DNA from: Chloroflexota bacterium
GTDB taxonomy: Bacteria; Chloroflexota; Anaerolineae; Thermoflexales; Thermoflexaceae
Assembly: GCA_030550075.1 (NCBI GenBank)
Contig: JAUQQB010000224.1
Coordinates: 1 to 5,311 of the forward strand
Reading direction: 5' to 3'
DNA length: 5,311 nt
Positions 1-5,311 of this stretch are shown here, piece after piece; the stretch's first letter is position 1; every line of letters starts with the position of its first letter. The notes beneath the pieces were generated by a model. It was not told where the DNA came from. It searched no databases and saw only the letters and a program-made list of their open reading frames with translations. A program made the position numbers and the translations under genes.

Positions 1-68
1 GCCGAAGGCGCGCGACTCCCCCCAACCCCCCAGGAGAAAACCAACTGCGTAACTCCTAAACCAGGAGA

Positions 69-97
69 GCGACGGCCGGCGGCGCAGCTCCTATAAT
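69..97 (+). promoter_or_regulatory. Candidate sigma-70-type promoter for mutS
   Basis: A perfect -10 hexamer TATAAT lies at 92-97. Seventeen bases upstream, at 69-74, is GCGACG, which matches only the central GAC of the TTGACA consensus. The predicted transcription start is near 104, giving a leader of about 118 nt before the mutS start codon. The -10 stands out in otherwise GC-rich DNA, but the weak -35 and the lack of an extended -10 TG keep confidence moderate. Confidence 0.45.
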
Positions 98-154
98 ACA
101 ATTGCAAAACGCCCTAAAGGCCTAAGACAGACCTTGTGCCAGCCATTGCCCGAC

Positions 155-199
155 GAACCGGATCGCGTGATTCATTGCGCTCGGTTCAGGCATGAATCG
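155..199 (+). promoter_or_regulatory. Interleaved inverted repeats in the mutS leader (possible pseudoknot)
   Basis: Two inverted repeats are interleaved. GAACCG at 155-160 pairs with CGGTTC at 182-187, extendable by a G-U pair at 161/181. GATTCAT at 169-175 pairs with ATGAATC at 192-198, extendable by a U-G pair at 168/199. The order of the arms is that of an H-type pseudoknot with connecting segments of about 6, 5 and 4 nt. It ends 8 nt before the strong Shine-Dalgarno at 208, so it could affect ribosome access to mutS mRNA. The pairings are seen directly; any function is inference, and short pairings like these can arise by chance. Confidence 0.25.
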
Positions 200-207
200 G
201 GGATGGA

Positions 208-216
208 GGGAGGTGA
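208..216 (+). promoter_or_regulatory. Shine-Dalgarno that decides the mutS start
   Basis: GGGAGGTGA is nearly fully complementary to the 3' end of 16S rRNA and leaves 5 nt before the ATG at 222. The in-frame ATG at 192 has no comparable site, so 222 is the better start. Confidence 0.85.
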
Positions 217-221
217 CCACC

Positions 222-2846
222 ATGAGCGGCGAGACCCCCATGCTCGCCCAGTATCGTCGGATCAAGGCCCGCTTCCCTGACGCCATTGTGATGTTCCGAC
301 TGGGCGACTTTTACGAGATGTTCGAGGAAGATGCGAAGATCGCCGCCCGCGAGCTGGAGCTGGCCCTGACCTCCCGCTCCTTCTCCAAGGACGTGCGCCT
401 CCCCATGGCCGGGGTGCCGGCGAACCACGTTACTTCCTACATCGGCCGGCTGATCGCGAAGGGCTATAAGGTCGCGGTGGTGGAGCAGCTGGAGGACCCC
501 AGGAAAGTCAAGCGGCTGGTGAAGCGGGATGTGGTGCGGGTGATCACCCCCGGCACGGTGGTGGAGGAGGCGCTGCTCCGCGACCGGCTGGAGAACTACC
601 TGGCCGCCATCGCCCCCTCCCCGGATGGCCAGTCCTTCGGCCTGGCCGCCATGGACCTCTCCACCGGCGAATTTTTCACCACCCAGCTGGAAGGCCCGGA
701 GGCGGGGTCCGCCCTCCTGGAGGAGCTGGCCCGCCTGAGCCCCGCCGAGCTGGTGCTTCCCGAATCCCGGGCCCGGGATGAGGCCTGGGTCGCCCGGCTC
801 AGGGGAGAACGCACGGTCCGCATCTCTCCCCTCGCCGATCCCGCCTTCGATCCGGAGAACGCTCGACGGTGCCTCCTGGAGCACTTCCAGGCACCCTCCC
901 TGCAACCATTCGGCTGCGAAGGGCTCCCCTGGGCGATCGCCGCCGCTGGCGCCGCCCTGCATTACGTGAAGATTTCCCAGATCTCCGACCTCCGCCATCT
1001 GCGCCATCTCAGCACCTACCACCGGGACGCCTATATGGGGCTGGATCCGGTGACCCGGCGCAACCTGGAGCTCACCGAGACCATCCGGGAGCGCCGGACT
1101 GAGGGCAGCCTGTTCTCCGTCCTCAACCACACCGTGACCGCCATGGGGGCACGGCTGCTGCGCCGCTGGCTGCTCCAGCCCCTGGTAGATGTCCCCGCTA
1201 TCCAGGCGCGGCTGGACGCAGTGGAAGAGCTGGTGCGGGACGGGTTGCTCCGCCAGGATCTGCGCCGGCTGCTGGATGGGCTTTACGACGTGGAACGCCT
1301 GGTGGGCCGCATCGGCTTCGGCAACGCCAACGCCCGCGACCTGGTGGCCCTCAAGCGGACGCTGCAACGGATCCCCCAGATTCGAAGTCGACTCCTCTGG
1401 GTCCAGGCCGCCCGGCTTCAGGCCCTGCGGGACGAGCTGGATCCTTGTGTGGAAGTGGTCTCCCTCATCGATCGGGCCATCGTGGACGATCCGCCCATCC
1501 TGCTTCGGGAGGGGGGGCTGATCAAGCCGGGCTATCACGAGGAGCTGGATCGGTTGCGCCGGGCCGCGGAGGAGGGCCGGCGCTGGCTGGCCGAACTGGA
1601 ACAACGCGAGCGGGCCCGCAGCGGCATCGACAGCCTCCGCATTCGATATAACGAGATCTTCGGCTTCTTCATCGAGGTCCCCCGCTCGAAAGCGAACCAG
1701 GTGCCCCCGGACTATGAACGACGGGCGACCATCACCCACGCCGAACGCTTTATCACACCGGAGCTCAAGGCGCGGGAGACGGAGATCCTGGCTACTCAGG
1801 AGCGGATCGAGGATCTGGAATACGAGCTCTTCGTGGAAGTCCGGACGAAGGTCGCCGAGCACATTGAGCGGCTGCAGGGGGTGGCCCGCCGGCTGGCGGA
1901 ACTGGATGTCTATCAGGCGCTGGCGGAGGCCGCCGCCCGCTATGGCTACACGCGGCCCATTGTCGAAGAAAGCGATCGGATCGAGATCCGGGAGGGCCGC
2001 CACCCGATGGTGGAGCGCTATCTCCCCCCCGGCGAGCCCTTTGTCCCGAACGACGCAGAGCTCAGCCACTCGCGCCGGTTGATCATCCTGACGGGTCCCA
2101 ATCTGAGCGGCAAGTCGGTCTACATCCGTCAGGTGGCCCTGATCGCCCTGATGGCCCAGATGGGCTCCTTTGTGCCGGCCCGCTCCGCCCGGATCGGACT
2201 TGTGGATCGCCTGTTCGCCCGCGTGGGGGCCAGCGATGACATCACGGCCGGCATCTCGACCTTCATGGCGGAGATGCTGGAGACCGCCTACATCCTTCAT
2301 CACGCGACGCCGCGTTCCTTGGTGATCCTGGACGAAGTCGGGCGCGGGACCAGCACCTACGATGGGATGAGCCTGGCATGGGCGGTGGCGGAGGCGCTGC
2401 ACGACGAAGCGCAGGCGCGTGTGCTCTTCGCCACCCACTATCACGAGCTGACCCGGCTGGCCGAGCATCTGGAAGGGGCCTGCAACATGACGATGGCGGT
2501 GAAAGAGGTAGGGGATCAGGTGGTGTTCCTGCGACGGGTGCTGCCAGGGGCTGCCGACAGGTCGTATGGGATCCACGTCGCGCGGCTGGCCGGCCTGCCC
2601 GACCGGGTGATCCGGCGGGCGCGTCAGGTGCTGGAGGAGCTGGAAGGGAAACGGGACCATCCGGAGCTTCCGGCGGCCCGTCGAGAACATCCCCCAGCGC
2701 TCCCGGAAGAATTCGAGGAAGCCCGACGGCTCCTGCAGGAGATCCTCGGGCTGGATCTGGTGAACATGACCCCCTTGCAGGCGCTGCTGGTTCTGAACGA
2801 ATTCCAGGGAAGGCTGCGCCAGATCCTGAGGTCAGAACGGCCATAG
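222..2846 (+). CDS. mutS: DNA mismatch repair ATPase MutS
   Basis: MutS is a cytoplasmic dimeric ATPase that finds mispaired or looped-out bases and starts methyl-independent or methyl-directed repair with MutL. The protein has 874 residues from the ATG at 222, a normal length for the family. The mismatch-binding domain carries the Phe-x-Glu motif at F30-Y31-E32. A connector domain follows, then the core from about residue 272 and the clamp at roughly 410-520 (NEIFGFFIEV near 477-486). The ATPase domain shows an RHP motif with H594, the Walker A loop G625-P-N-L-S-G-K-S632, the dimer signature around S679-T680, Walker B D704-E705 followed by VGRGTSTYDG, and the FATHYHEL histidine H739. The C-terminal tail has the usual MTPLQAL segment, but I see no obvious QxSLL-type clamp-binding motif. 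Walker A has L-S-G where M-G-G is common, a conservative variant. No mutL lies in the window, and a long intergenic region follows, so the gene is probably monocistronic. An alternative in-frame start at 192 would add 10 residues. Confidence 0.98.
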   Translation: MSGETPMLAQYRRIKARFPDAIVMFRLGDFYEMFEEDAKIAARELELALTSRSFSKDVRLPMAGVPANHVTSYIGRLIAKGYKVAVVEQLEDPRKVKRLVKRDVVRVITPGTVVEEALLRDRLENYLAAIAPSPDGQSFGLAAMDLSTGEFFTTQLEGPEAGSALLEELARLSPAELVLPESRARDEAWVARLRGERTVRISPLADPAFDPENARRCLLEHFQAPSLQPFGCEGLPWAIAAAGAALHYVKISQISDLRHLRHLSTYHRDAYMGLDPVTRRNLELTETIRERRTEGSLFSVLNHTVTAMGARLLRRWLLQPLVDVPAIQARLDAVEELVRDGLLRQDLRRLLDGLYDVERLVGRIGFGNANARDLVALKRTLQRIPQIRSRLLWVQAARLQALRDELDPCVEVVSLIDRAIVDDPPILLREGGLIKPGYHEELDRLRRAAEEGRRWLAELEQRERARSGIDSLRIRYNEIFGFFIEVPRSKANQVPPDYERRATITHAERFITPELKARETEILATQERIEDLEYELFVEVRTKVAEHIERLQGVARRLAELDVYQALAEAAARYGYTRPIVEESDRIEIREGRHPMVERYLPPGEPFVPNDAELSHSRRLIILTGPNLSGKSVYIRQVALIALMAQMGSFVPARSARIGLVDRLFARVGASDDITAGISTFMAEMLETAYILHHATPRSLVILDEVGRGTSTYDGMSLAWAVAEALHDEAQARVLFATHYHELTRLAEHLEGACNMTMAVKEVGDQVVFLRRVLPGAADRSYGIHVARLAGLPDRVIRRARQVLEELEGKRDHPELPAARREHPPALPEEFEEARRLLQEILGLDLVNMTPLQALLVLNEFQGRLRQILRSERP

Positions 2847-2886
2847 GAGTCGGCCTCGCGCTCCCCTTCGCCCTCGCCATCCCCCG

Positions 2887-2918
2887 CGGCAACTCAGTGT
2901 TGCCGATTAAGTAATCGG
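2887..2918 (+). terminator. Overlapping hairpins after mutS, candidate terminator
   Basis: CGGCAAC (2887-2893) and GTTGCCG (2899-2905) form a 7-bp stem with a 5-nt loop, 40 nt after the mutS stop. CCGATTA (2903-2909) and TAATCGG (2912-2918) form a second inverted repeat with only AG between the arms. The two share CCG at 2903-2905, so both cannot fold fully at once. No clear run of T follows either stem, so intrinsic termination is plausible but not demonstrated. The second repeat could instead be a protein-binding palindrome. Confidence 0.35.
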
Positions 2919-3031
2919 AAGGGCCGATGCGGCTTCGGAAGGTTTGGGTCGGCAGTGGGGAGGGGGGAGAAAAATCCTTGCCCCCATGGGAAACGAACTG
3001 CGCAAGTCATTTTATTGATCCCTGGATTATG

Positions 3032-3059
3032 GTGGGAGCGACGCATGCCTCGCTCCCAC
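3032..3059. repeat. 28-bp near-perfect palindrome (10-bp GC-rich stem)
   Basis: GTGGGAGCGA (3032-3041) is the exact reverse complement of TCGCTCCCAC (3050-3059). The 8 bases between them include the palindrome GCATGC, so the whole 28 bp is symmetric except for one C-C opposition at 3042/3049. In RNA it gives a perfect 10-bp stem with an 8-nt loop, followed by GCTATTTCC, which is a poor U-tract. It could be a rho-independent-like terminator for readthrough from mutS, a REP-like interspersed element, or a binding site. Copy number elsewhere in the genome would decide. Confidence 0.6.
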
Positions 3060-3109
3060 GCTATTTCCGATGGTAATGCATGAGGCATGGCACGAAGCGG
3101 GTGGGGGAG

Positions 3110-3145
3110 CTATGGGTACCCACAAGGGGCGCCCCTGCGAAAGCG
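3110..3145. repeat. Quasi-palindromic hairpin repeat, copy A
   Basis: This segment aligns in the same orientation with 3835-3871 over about 37 columns, roughly 29 of them identical. Shared blocks include CTATGGG, CCACA, GGGG, GCCCCT and AAAG. It contains two perfect palindromes, TGGGTACCCA (3113-3122) and AGGGGCGCCCCT (3125-3136). It can also fold as 3114-3121 pairing with 3127-3134, with one A-C mismatch and a 5-nt loop. The reverse strand has the layout of a GGGGCG-CCCTTGT-GGG interspersed repeat that I recall from Chloroflexota and cyanobacterial intergenic regions. That family link is recollection. Confidence 0.6.
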
Positions 3146-3157
3146 AGATCACCCGAT

Positions 3158-3186
3158 TTGACGGAGGCGACAAGGAAAAGTAAAGT
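3158..3186 (+). promoter_or_regulatory. Candidate promoter for the nucleotidyltransferase-like gene
   Basis: TTGACG at 3158-3163 matches five of six -35 consensus bases. Seventeen bases later TAAAGT at 3181-3186 matches four of six -10 bases. Transcription would start near 3193, about 124 nt before the preferred ATG at 3317. The -35 lies just downstream of repeat copy A, so this copy could influence expression. Confidence 0.4.
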
Positions 3187-3297
3187 GGCCTTGAATAATG
3201 GCTTGTCCATCTAAGGCTGAGGGATGCTTTACAGAAGGACGCCCTCTCCTTATGATCCTGCGAGACTCCTGCCGTGGCGAAAAATGCGAGCGCTAAC

Positions 3298-3342
3298 TTT
3301 CTGGAAAACCATCGTCATGGATAAAGCGGATTTTCTGGAAAA
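3298..3342 (+). repeat. 11-bp direct repeat spanning the nucleotidyltransferase start codon
   Basis: TTTCTGGAAAA occurs at 3298-3308 and again at 3332-3342, 34 bp apart, on either side of the ATG at 3317. The first copy includes the GGAA that would act as the weak Shine-Dalgarno; the second encodes part of D-F-L-E-N-F. It may be chance or a paired binding site. Confidence 0.4.
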
Positions 3343-3808
3343 TTTTATCGGGCTGTTGAGGGCGCATGGGATCCGCTTCTGTGTCATTGGGGGCCACGCG
3401 GTCAATGCCTATGTGGAGCCTGTGGTGACCCTGGATCTGGATATCGTCGTTGCGGTCGACCAGATCGAGCAGGTCGAGGCGTTGTTGGCCTCCCATTTTC
3501 AAGTCAAACGGTTCGCCCACAGCATCAATGTCTCTGTCCCCGGCTCTGACCTTCGGGTTCAAATCCAGACTGACCCCCGGTATGCCGGCTTTGTTGAACG
3601 GGCTTCGGAGCGCGAGGTGTTGGGCATGGTGTTGCCCGTGGCCTCCCTGGAGGATACGCTTCAGGGGAAGATCTGGGCGGTGCAGGATGTAAGCCGGAGG
3701 CCCAGCAAGCGCCAAAAGGACCTTGCCGACATCGCCAGGCTGTTAGAGGCCTACCCCGAGCTCCGCGAGCGGGTGCCAGAGGACATCCTGAAACAGCTGC
3801 TGGTATAG
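3317..3808 (+). CDS. AbiEii/MNT-like nucleotidyltransferase-fold protein
   Basis: This 163-residue protein has the polymerase-beta-type nucleotidyltransferase signature. A GG motif lies in VIGGHAV (G25-G26), and the metal-binding D-x-D pair follows in TLDLDIVV (D40, D42). The C-terminal part shows the K118 ... R132-Q-K-D-L-A-D138 pattern typical of AbiEii-like proteins. The third carboxylate usually found on the next strand is not obvious: LRVQIQTD has Q82 where Asp is common, and D86 is the nearest candidate. Family members include toxins of type IV toxin-antitoxin systems, MNT antitoxins of HEPN partners and uncharacterised solo proteins; I cannot choose between these. No HEPN or AbiEi-like partner is visible. 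The start at 3317 fits the usual short lead before GG, with a weak GGAA upstream. An in-frame ATG at 3224 would add 31 residues that do not resemble the family. Codons are less GC-rich than in mutS, with several TTG leucines, and the gene is bracketed by two repeat copies, which suggests an acquired segment. Confidence 0.85.
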   Translation: MDKADFLENFIGLLRAHGIRFCVIGGHAVNAYVEPVVTLDLDIVVAVDQIEQVEALLASHFQVKRFAHSINVSVPGSDLRVQIQTDPRYAGFVERASEREVLGMVLPVASLEDTLQGKIWAVQDVSRRPSKRQKDLADIARLLEAYPELRERVPEDILKQLLV

Positions 3809-3828
3809 GGAGGCTTCGGGTTGAGACC

Positions 3829-3881
3829 GCACCCCTATGGGACATCCACAGGGGTGCCCCTACCAAAGGCGCGGATATCCG
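3829..3881. repeat. Quasi-palindromic hairpin repeat, copy B, in the convergent gap
   Basis: The part at 3835-3871 matches copy A (3110-3145) in the same orientation. It has nested inverted repeats. GCACCCCT (3829-3836) is the exact reverse complement of AGGGGTGC (3850-3857). Alternatively 3839-3847 pairs with 3852-3860 around a 4-nt loop with one A-C mismatch and one G-U. The perfect 10-bp palindrome CGGATATCCG follows at 3872-3881. It lies 20 nt after the stop of the + gene and 35 nt beyond the stop of the converging - gene, so the transcribed hairpin could help end transcription from both sides. No U-tract is present, so that role is inference. Confidence 0.6.
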
Positions 3882-3916
3882 GTGGAGGGGCAGGCCCCGT
3901 GCCCGTCCCAGAGGGT

Positions 3917-4609
3917 TCAGTCCATAATGGGAAGGCCCTGCTCCAAATCCGAAACCTCGATGAGGCATCGATCGACGGCGCGGGCCAGCAGGAGCATCCC
4001 CTCGATCTGTCGGCGGCTTTCCAGCATGAACCGCGCCTCGCGCTCCTGATACTGAACCCGCCACGGGATCCCCCGGCGCGTGGCCTCCTGAAGGATCCCC
4101 TCGAAAGCCTCCCGCTCGCTCGGGGAAAGCACCGCCCGCAGCCACGCGGCCGCCCATGCTTCCTCTTCCACATCGGATCGAACCTGCGGCAGGGACCCGG
4201 CTGCCACCCATATCCCGGCGGTGCAACGCTGCCAGCCCGAGGCCATCACGTAGGCTTCCATGGCGTCCAGATCCAAATCCCGCACCAGCAGCTGGACCGG
4301 CTCCCCTTCCAGGGTCAGGCCTTCCAGCTCCGCCCGGGGCTCCGCATAACCGAAGCGAACCAACCAGAGGGTGGTCCACGGTTCCCGGATCCGCTGCCCG
4401 CGTTCAGTGAGGGCCTGTCGGGGGATCACCCGGTGAGGGCGGGTCCACTCGGGGAAGGCGAAGACAACCTCCACCGTGCCGACGCGGAGGATCTCCTCGC
4501 CCCGACGCTGGAGGGCCTTCGCCAGATCTTCCAGACAAAAAGGCGAGGCGGTCCCCCACAGGGAAACCCGCCCCGCCCGGCAGGTCGCCACCGCGGATAG
4601 CTGGAGCAT
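3917..4609 (-). CDS. Conserved-looking protein of unknown function, coupled to mdh
   Basis: I do not recognise this 230-residue protein. Its ATG lies 4 nt past the mdh stop codon. The GAGG formed across that stop is too close to be an ideal ribosome site, so translation probably depends on ribosomes ending mdh. It has no signal peptide or membrane segment and is probably cytoplasmic. The first half mixes short hydrophobic strands with aromatic residues (VVFAFPEW near residues 48-55, WTTLWLVRFGY near 78-88). The second half, from the acidic EEEAWAAAWLRAVL stretch onward, is mostly charged helix. Codon use matches mdh, and the reading frame is long and uninterrupted, which supports a real gene. 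A later start is possible, since the first 15 residues are not distinctive. An accessory role to mdh is only a guess from position. Confidence 0.7.
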   Translation of the reverse strand: MLQLSAVATCRAGRVSLWGTASPFCLEDLAKALQRRGEEILRVGTVEVVFAFPEWTRPHRVIPRQALTERGQRIREPWTTLWLVRFGYAEPRAELEGLTLEGEPVQLLVRDLDLDAMEAYVMASGWQRCTAGIWVAAGSLPQVRSDVEEEAWAAAWLRAVLSPSEREAFEGILQEATRRGIPWRVQYQEREARFMLESRRQIEGMLLLARAVDRCLIEVSDLEQGLPIMD

Positions 4610-4613
4610 CGCC

Positions 4614-5311
4614 TCACGCAGGTTGGAGGGCAGCCATTGTGCTGCGGATCAGCTGGACCGAGCGCTCGAGCATCGCCCGTTCCTCATCGGTGAGCGGGAG
4701 CTCGATGATCTGCTCCACACCGTTGCGGCCCAGCTTCACCGGGACCCCGAAGCAGATGTCGTGGAGGCCGTATTCGCCCTGGAGGTAAACCGAGCAGGGG
4801 ACGATGAGCTTCTGGTCCTTGAGGATGGCCTCCACCATCTGGGCCACCGCCGCGCCGGGGGCGTAGTACGCGCTCCCCGTCTTGAGGAGGCTGACGATCT
4901 CTCCGCCTCCCTTGCGCGTGCGGTCGACGATGGCATCGATCTTCTCCTTAGGAAGCAGCATGGAGATCGGGATGCCCGCCACCGTGGTGAACCGCACCAT
5001 GGGCACCATCTCATCCCCATGCCCGCCCAGGACCATCGCCTGGACGTTTTCCACCGCCACATCCAGCTCCATGGCGATGAACGTCCGCATCCGCGCGGTG
5101 TCCAGGATCCCCGCCTGCCCGATCACCCGCTCCCGCGGGAGGCCGGAGAGCTTGTAGGCCAGGTAGGTCATCGTGTCCAGAGGGTTCGTCACCACAATGT
5201 AGATCGCGTTGGGGGAAAGAGGGACCGCCTTGCTGATGACGTCGCGGATGATATTGGCGTTCACATTGACCAGATCCTCCCGGCTCATCCCGGGCTTGCG
5301 GGGCACCCCAG
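4614..5311 (-). CDS. mdh: Malate dehydrogenase, LDH-type (5' end beyond the window)
   Basis: This enzyme interconverts malate and oxaloacetate with NAD(H) in the cytoplasmic citric acid cycle. About 232 residues are visible of a family length near 310; the missing N-terminal part would hold the Rossmann GxGxxG motif. The reading frame stays open to the window edge, and the GTG at 5304-5306 is an internal valine in a G-V-P-R-K-P-G-M block, not a start. Numbering from that valine, the active-site loop has R3 in PRKPGM, where lactate dehydrogenases have a different, Gln-containing loop, so malate rather than lactate is favoured. The NAD-contact TNPLD block has N41, catalytic D69 and substrate-binding R72 sit in LDTAR, and the catalytic histidine is H96 in LGGHGDEMVP. 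The conserved GSAYYAPGAA block follows. The stop codon is 4 nt before the next minus-strand gene, implying one operon. The promoter lies outside the window. Confidence 0.95.
   Translation of the reverse strand, partial: GVPRKPGMSREDLVNVNANIIRDVISKAVPLSPNAIYIVVTNPLDTMTYLAYKLSGLPRERVIGQAGILDTARMRTFIAMELDVAVENVQAMVLGGHGDEMVPMVRFTTVAGIPISMLLPKEKIDAIVDRTRKGGGEIVSLLKTGSAYYAPGAAVAQMVEAILKDQKLIVPCSVYLQGEYGLHDICFGVPVKLGRNGVEQIIELPLTDEERAMLERSVQLIRSTMAALQPA

Larger units (their letters stand above)
2847..3316. other. Intergenic region between mutS and the nucleotidyltransferase-like gene
   Basis: These 470 nt hold no convincing gene. In order they contain a 7-bp hairpin (2887-2905) overlapping a 16-bp inverted repeat (2903-2918), a purine-rich tract of G and A (2957-2974), a 28-bp near-palindrome (3032-3059), a quasi-palindromic repeat copy (3110-3145) and a candidate promoter (3158-3186). 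An in-frame extension of the downstream gene back to an ATG at 3224 is possible but not favoured. Confidence 0.7.

Noticed and set aside
1..96. Open frame entering from the left edge and ending at TAA 94-96
   Set aside because: Its stop lies inside the TATAAT box and its 31-residue product is low in complexity. Too little sequence remains to claim a gene end.
186..2690. Minus-strand reading frame of 834 codons opposite mutS
   Set aside because: It mirrors the mutS frame in GC-rich DNA. The translation is rich in G, H, P, Q and L with no family motifs, while the plus strand encodes an unmistakable MutS.
2946..2990. Possible G-quadruplex in the G-rich tract after mutS
   Set aside because: Only three separated runs of three or more G are close together. 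A fourth run needs a zero-length or about 20-nt loop, so the pattern is weak.
3224..3316. Upstream start for the nucleotidyltransferase-like gene at ATG 3224
   Set aside because: The extra 31 residues are basic, proline-containing and unlike the family N terminus, and the GG motif would lie unusually far from the start. An AAGG at 3213-3216 keeps it possible.
3525..4379. Minus-strand 284-codon frame across the nucleotidyltransferase gene end, the gap and part of the unknown gene
   Set aside because: Its product is low-complexity G, A, R and P, it conflicts with two better-supported genes, and it crosses the repeat element.
3821..4600. Plus-strand 259-codon frame opposite the unknown minus-strand gene
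   Set aside because: It has a proline- and glycine-rich composition and no ribosome site. The minus-strand frame has a more natural composition and the tight junction with mdh.
4882..5157. Plus-strand 91-codon frame inside mdh
   Set aside because: It is an antisense shadow of conserved malate dehydrogenase sequence, with a serine- and arginine-rich product.

Overview
The window reads as ordinary chromosomal DNA from a GC-rich bacterium. The codons favour G or C at the third position, and there are no tRNA, rRNA, CRISPR or transposase genes. The MutS and malate dehydrogenase sequences, together with a GGGG-(n)-CCCTTGT-type interspersed repeat, would suit a thermophilic member of the Chloroflexota. 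That assignment is inference from general recollection, not a database result.

Layout, left to right. Positions 1-221 are a non-coding leader with a candidate promoter (TATAAT at 92-97), a pair of interleaved inverted repeats and a strong Shine-Dalgarno. Positions 222-2846 (+) hold a complete mutS, encoding a DNA mismatch-recognition ATPase with every diagnostic motif intact. Positions 2847-3316 are a long intergenic stretch containing two overlapping hairpins just after mutS, a 28-bp near-perfect palindrome, the first copy of a hairpin-forming repeat and a candidate promoter. Positions 3317-3808 (+) hold a small AbiEii/MNT-like nucleotidyltransferase-fold protein whose DNA is visibly less GC-biased than its neighbours. 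Positions 3809-3916 are the short gap between convergent genes and carry the second repeat copy. Positions 3917-4609 (-) hold an unrecognised 230-residue protein. Positions 4614-5311 (-) hold the C-terminal three quarters of an LDH-type malate dehydrogenase, which runs off the right edge. The two minus-strand genes are 4 nt apart and almost certainly share a transcript, with mdh first.

The genes do not form a single pathway: mutS is DNA repair, mdh is central carbon metabolism, and the nucleotidyltransferase-like gene looks like an accessory insertion. The most interesting structure is that this accessory gene sits between two direct copies (725 bp apart) of a roughly 37-bp quasi-palindromic repeat, next to a separate 28-bp palindrome. 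I did not find convincing evidence of a wholly new system. The items most worth checking are the repeat-bracketed solo nucleotidyltransferase, the unknown protein coupled to mdh, and the structured leader upstream of mutS.
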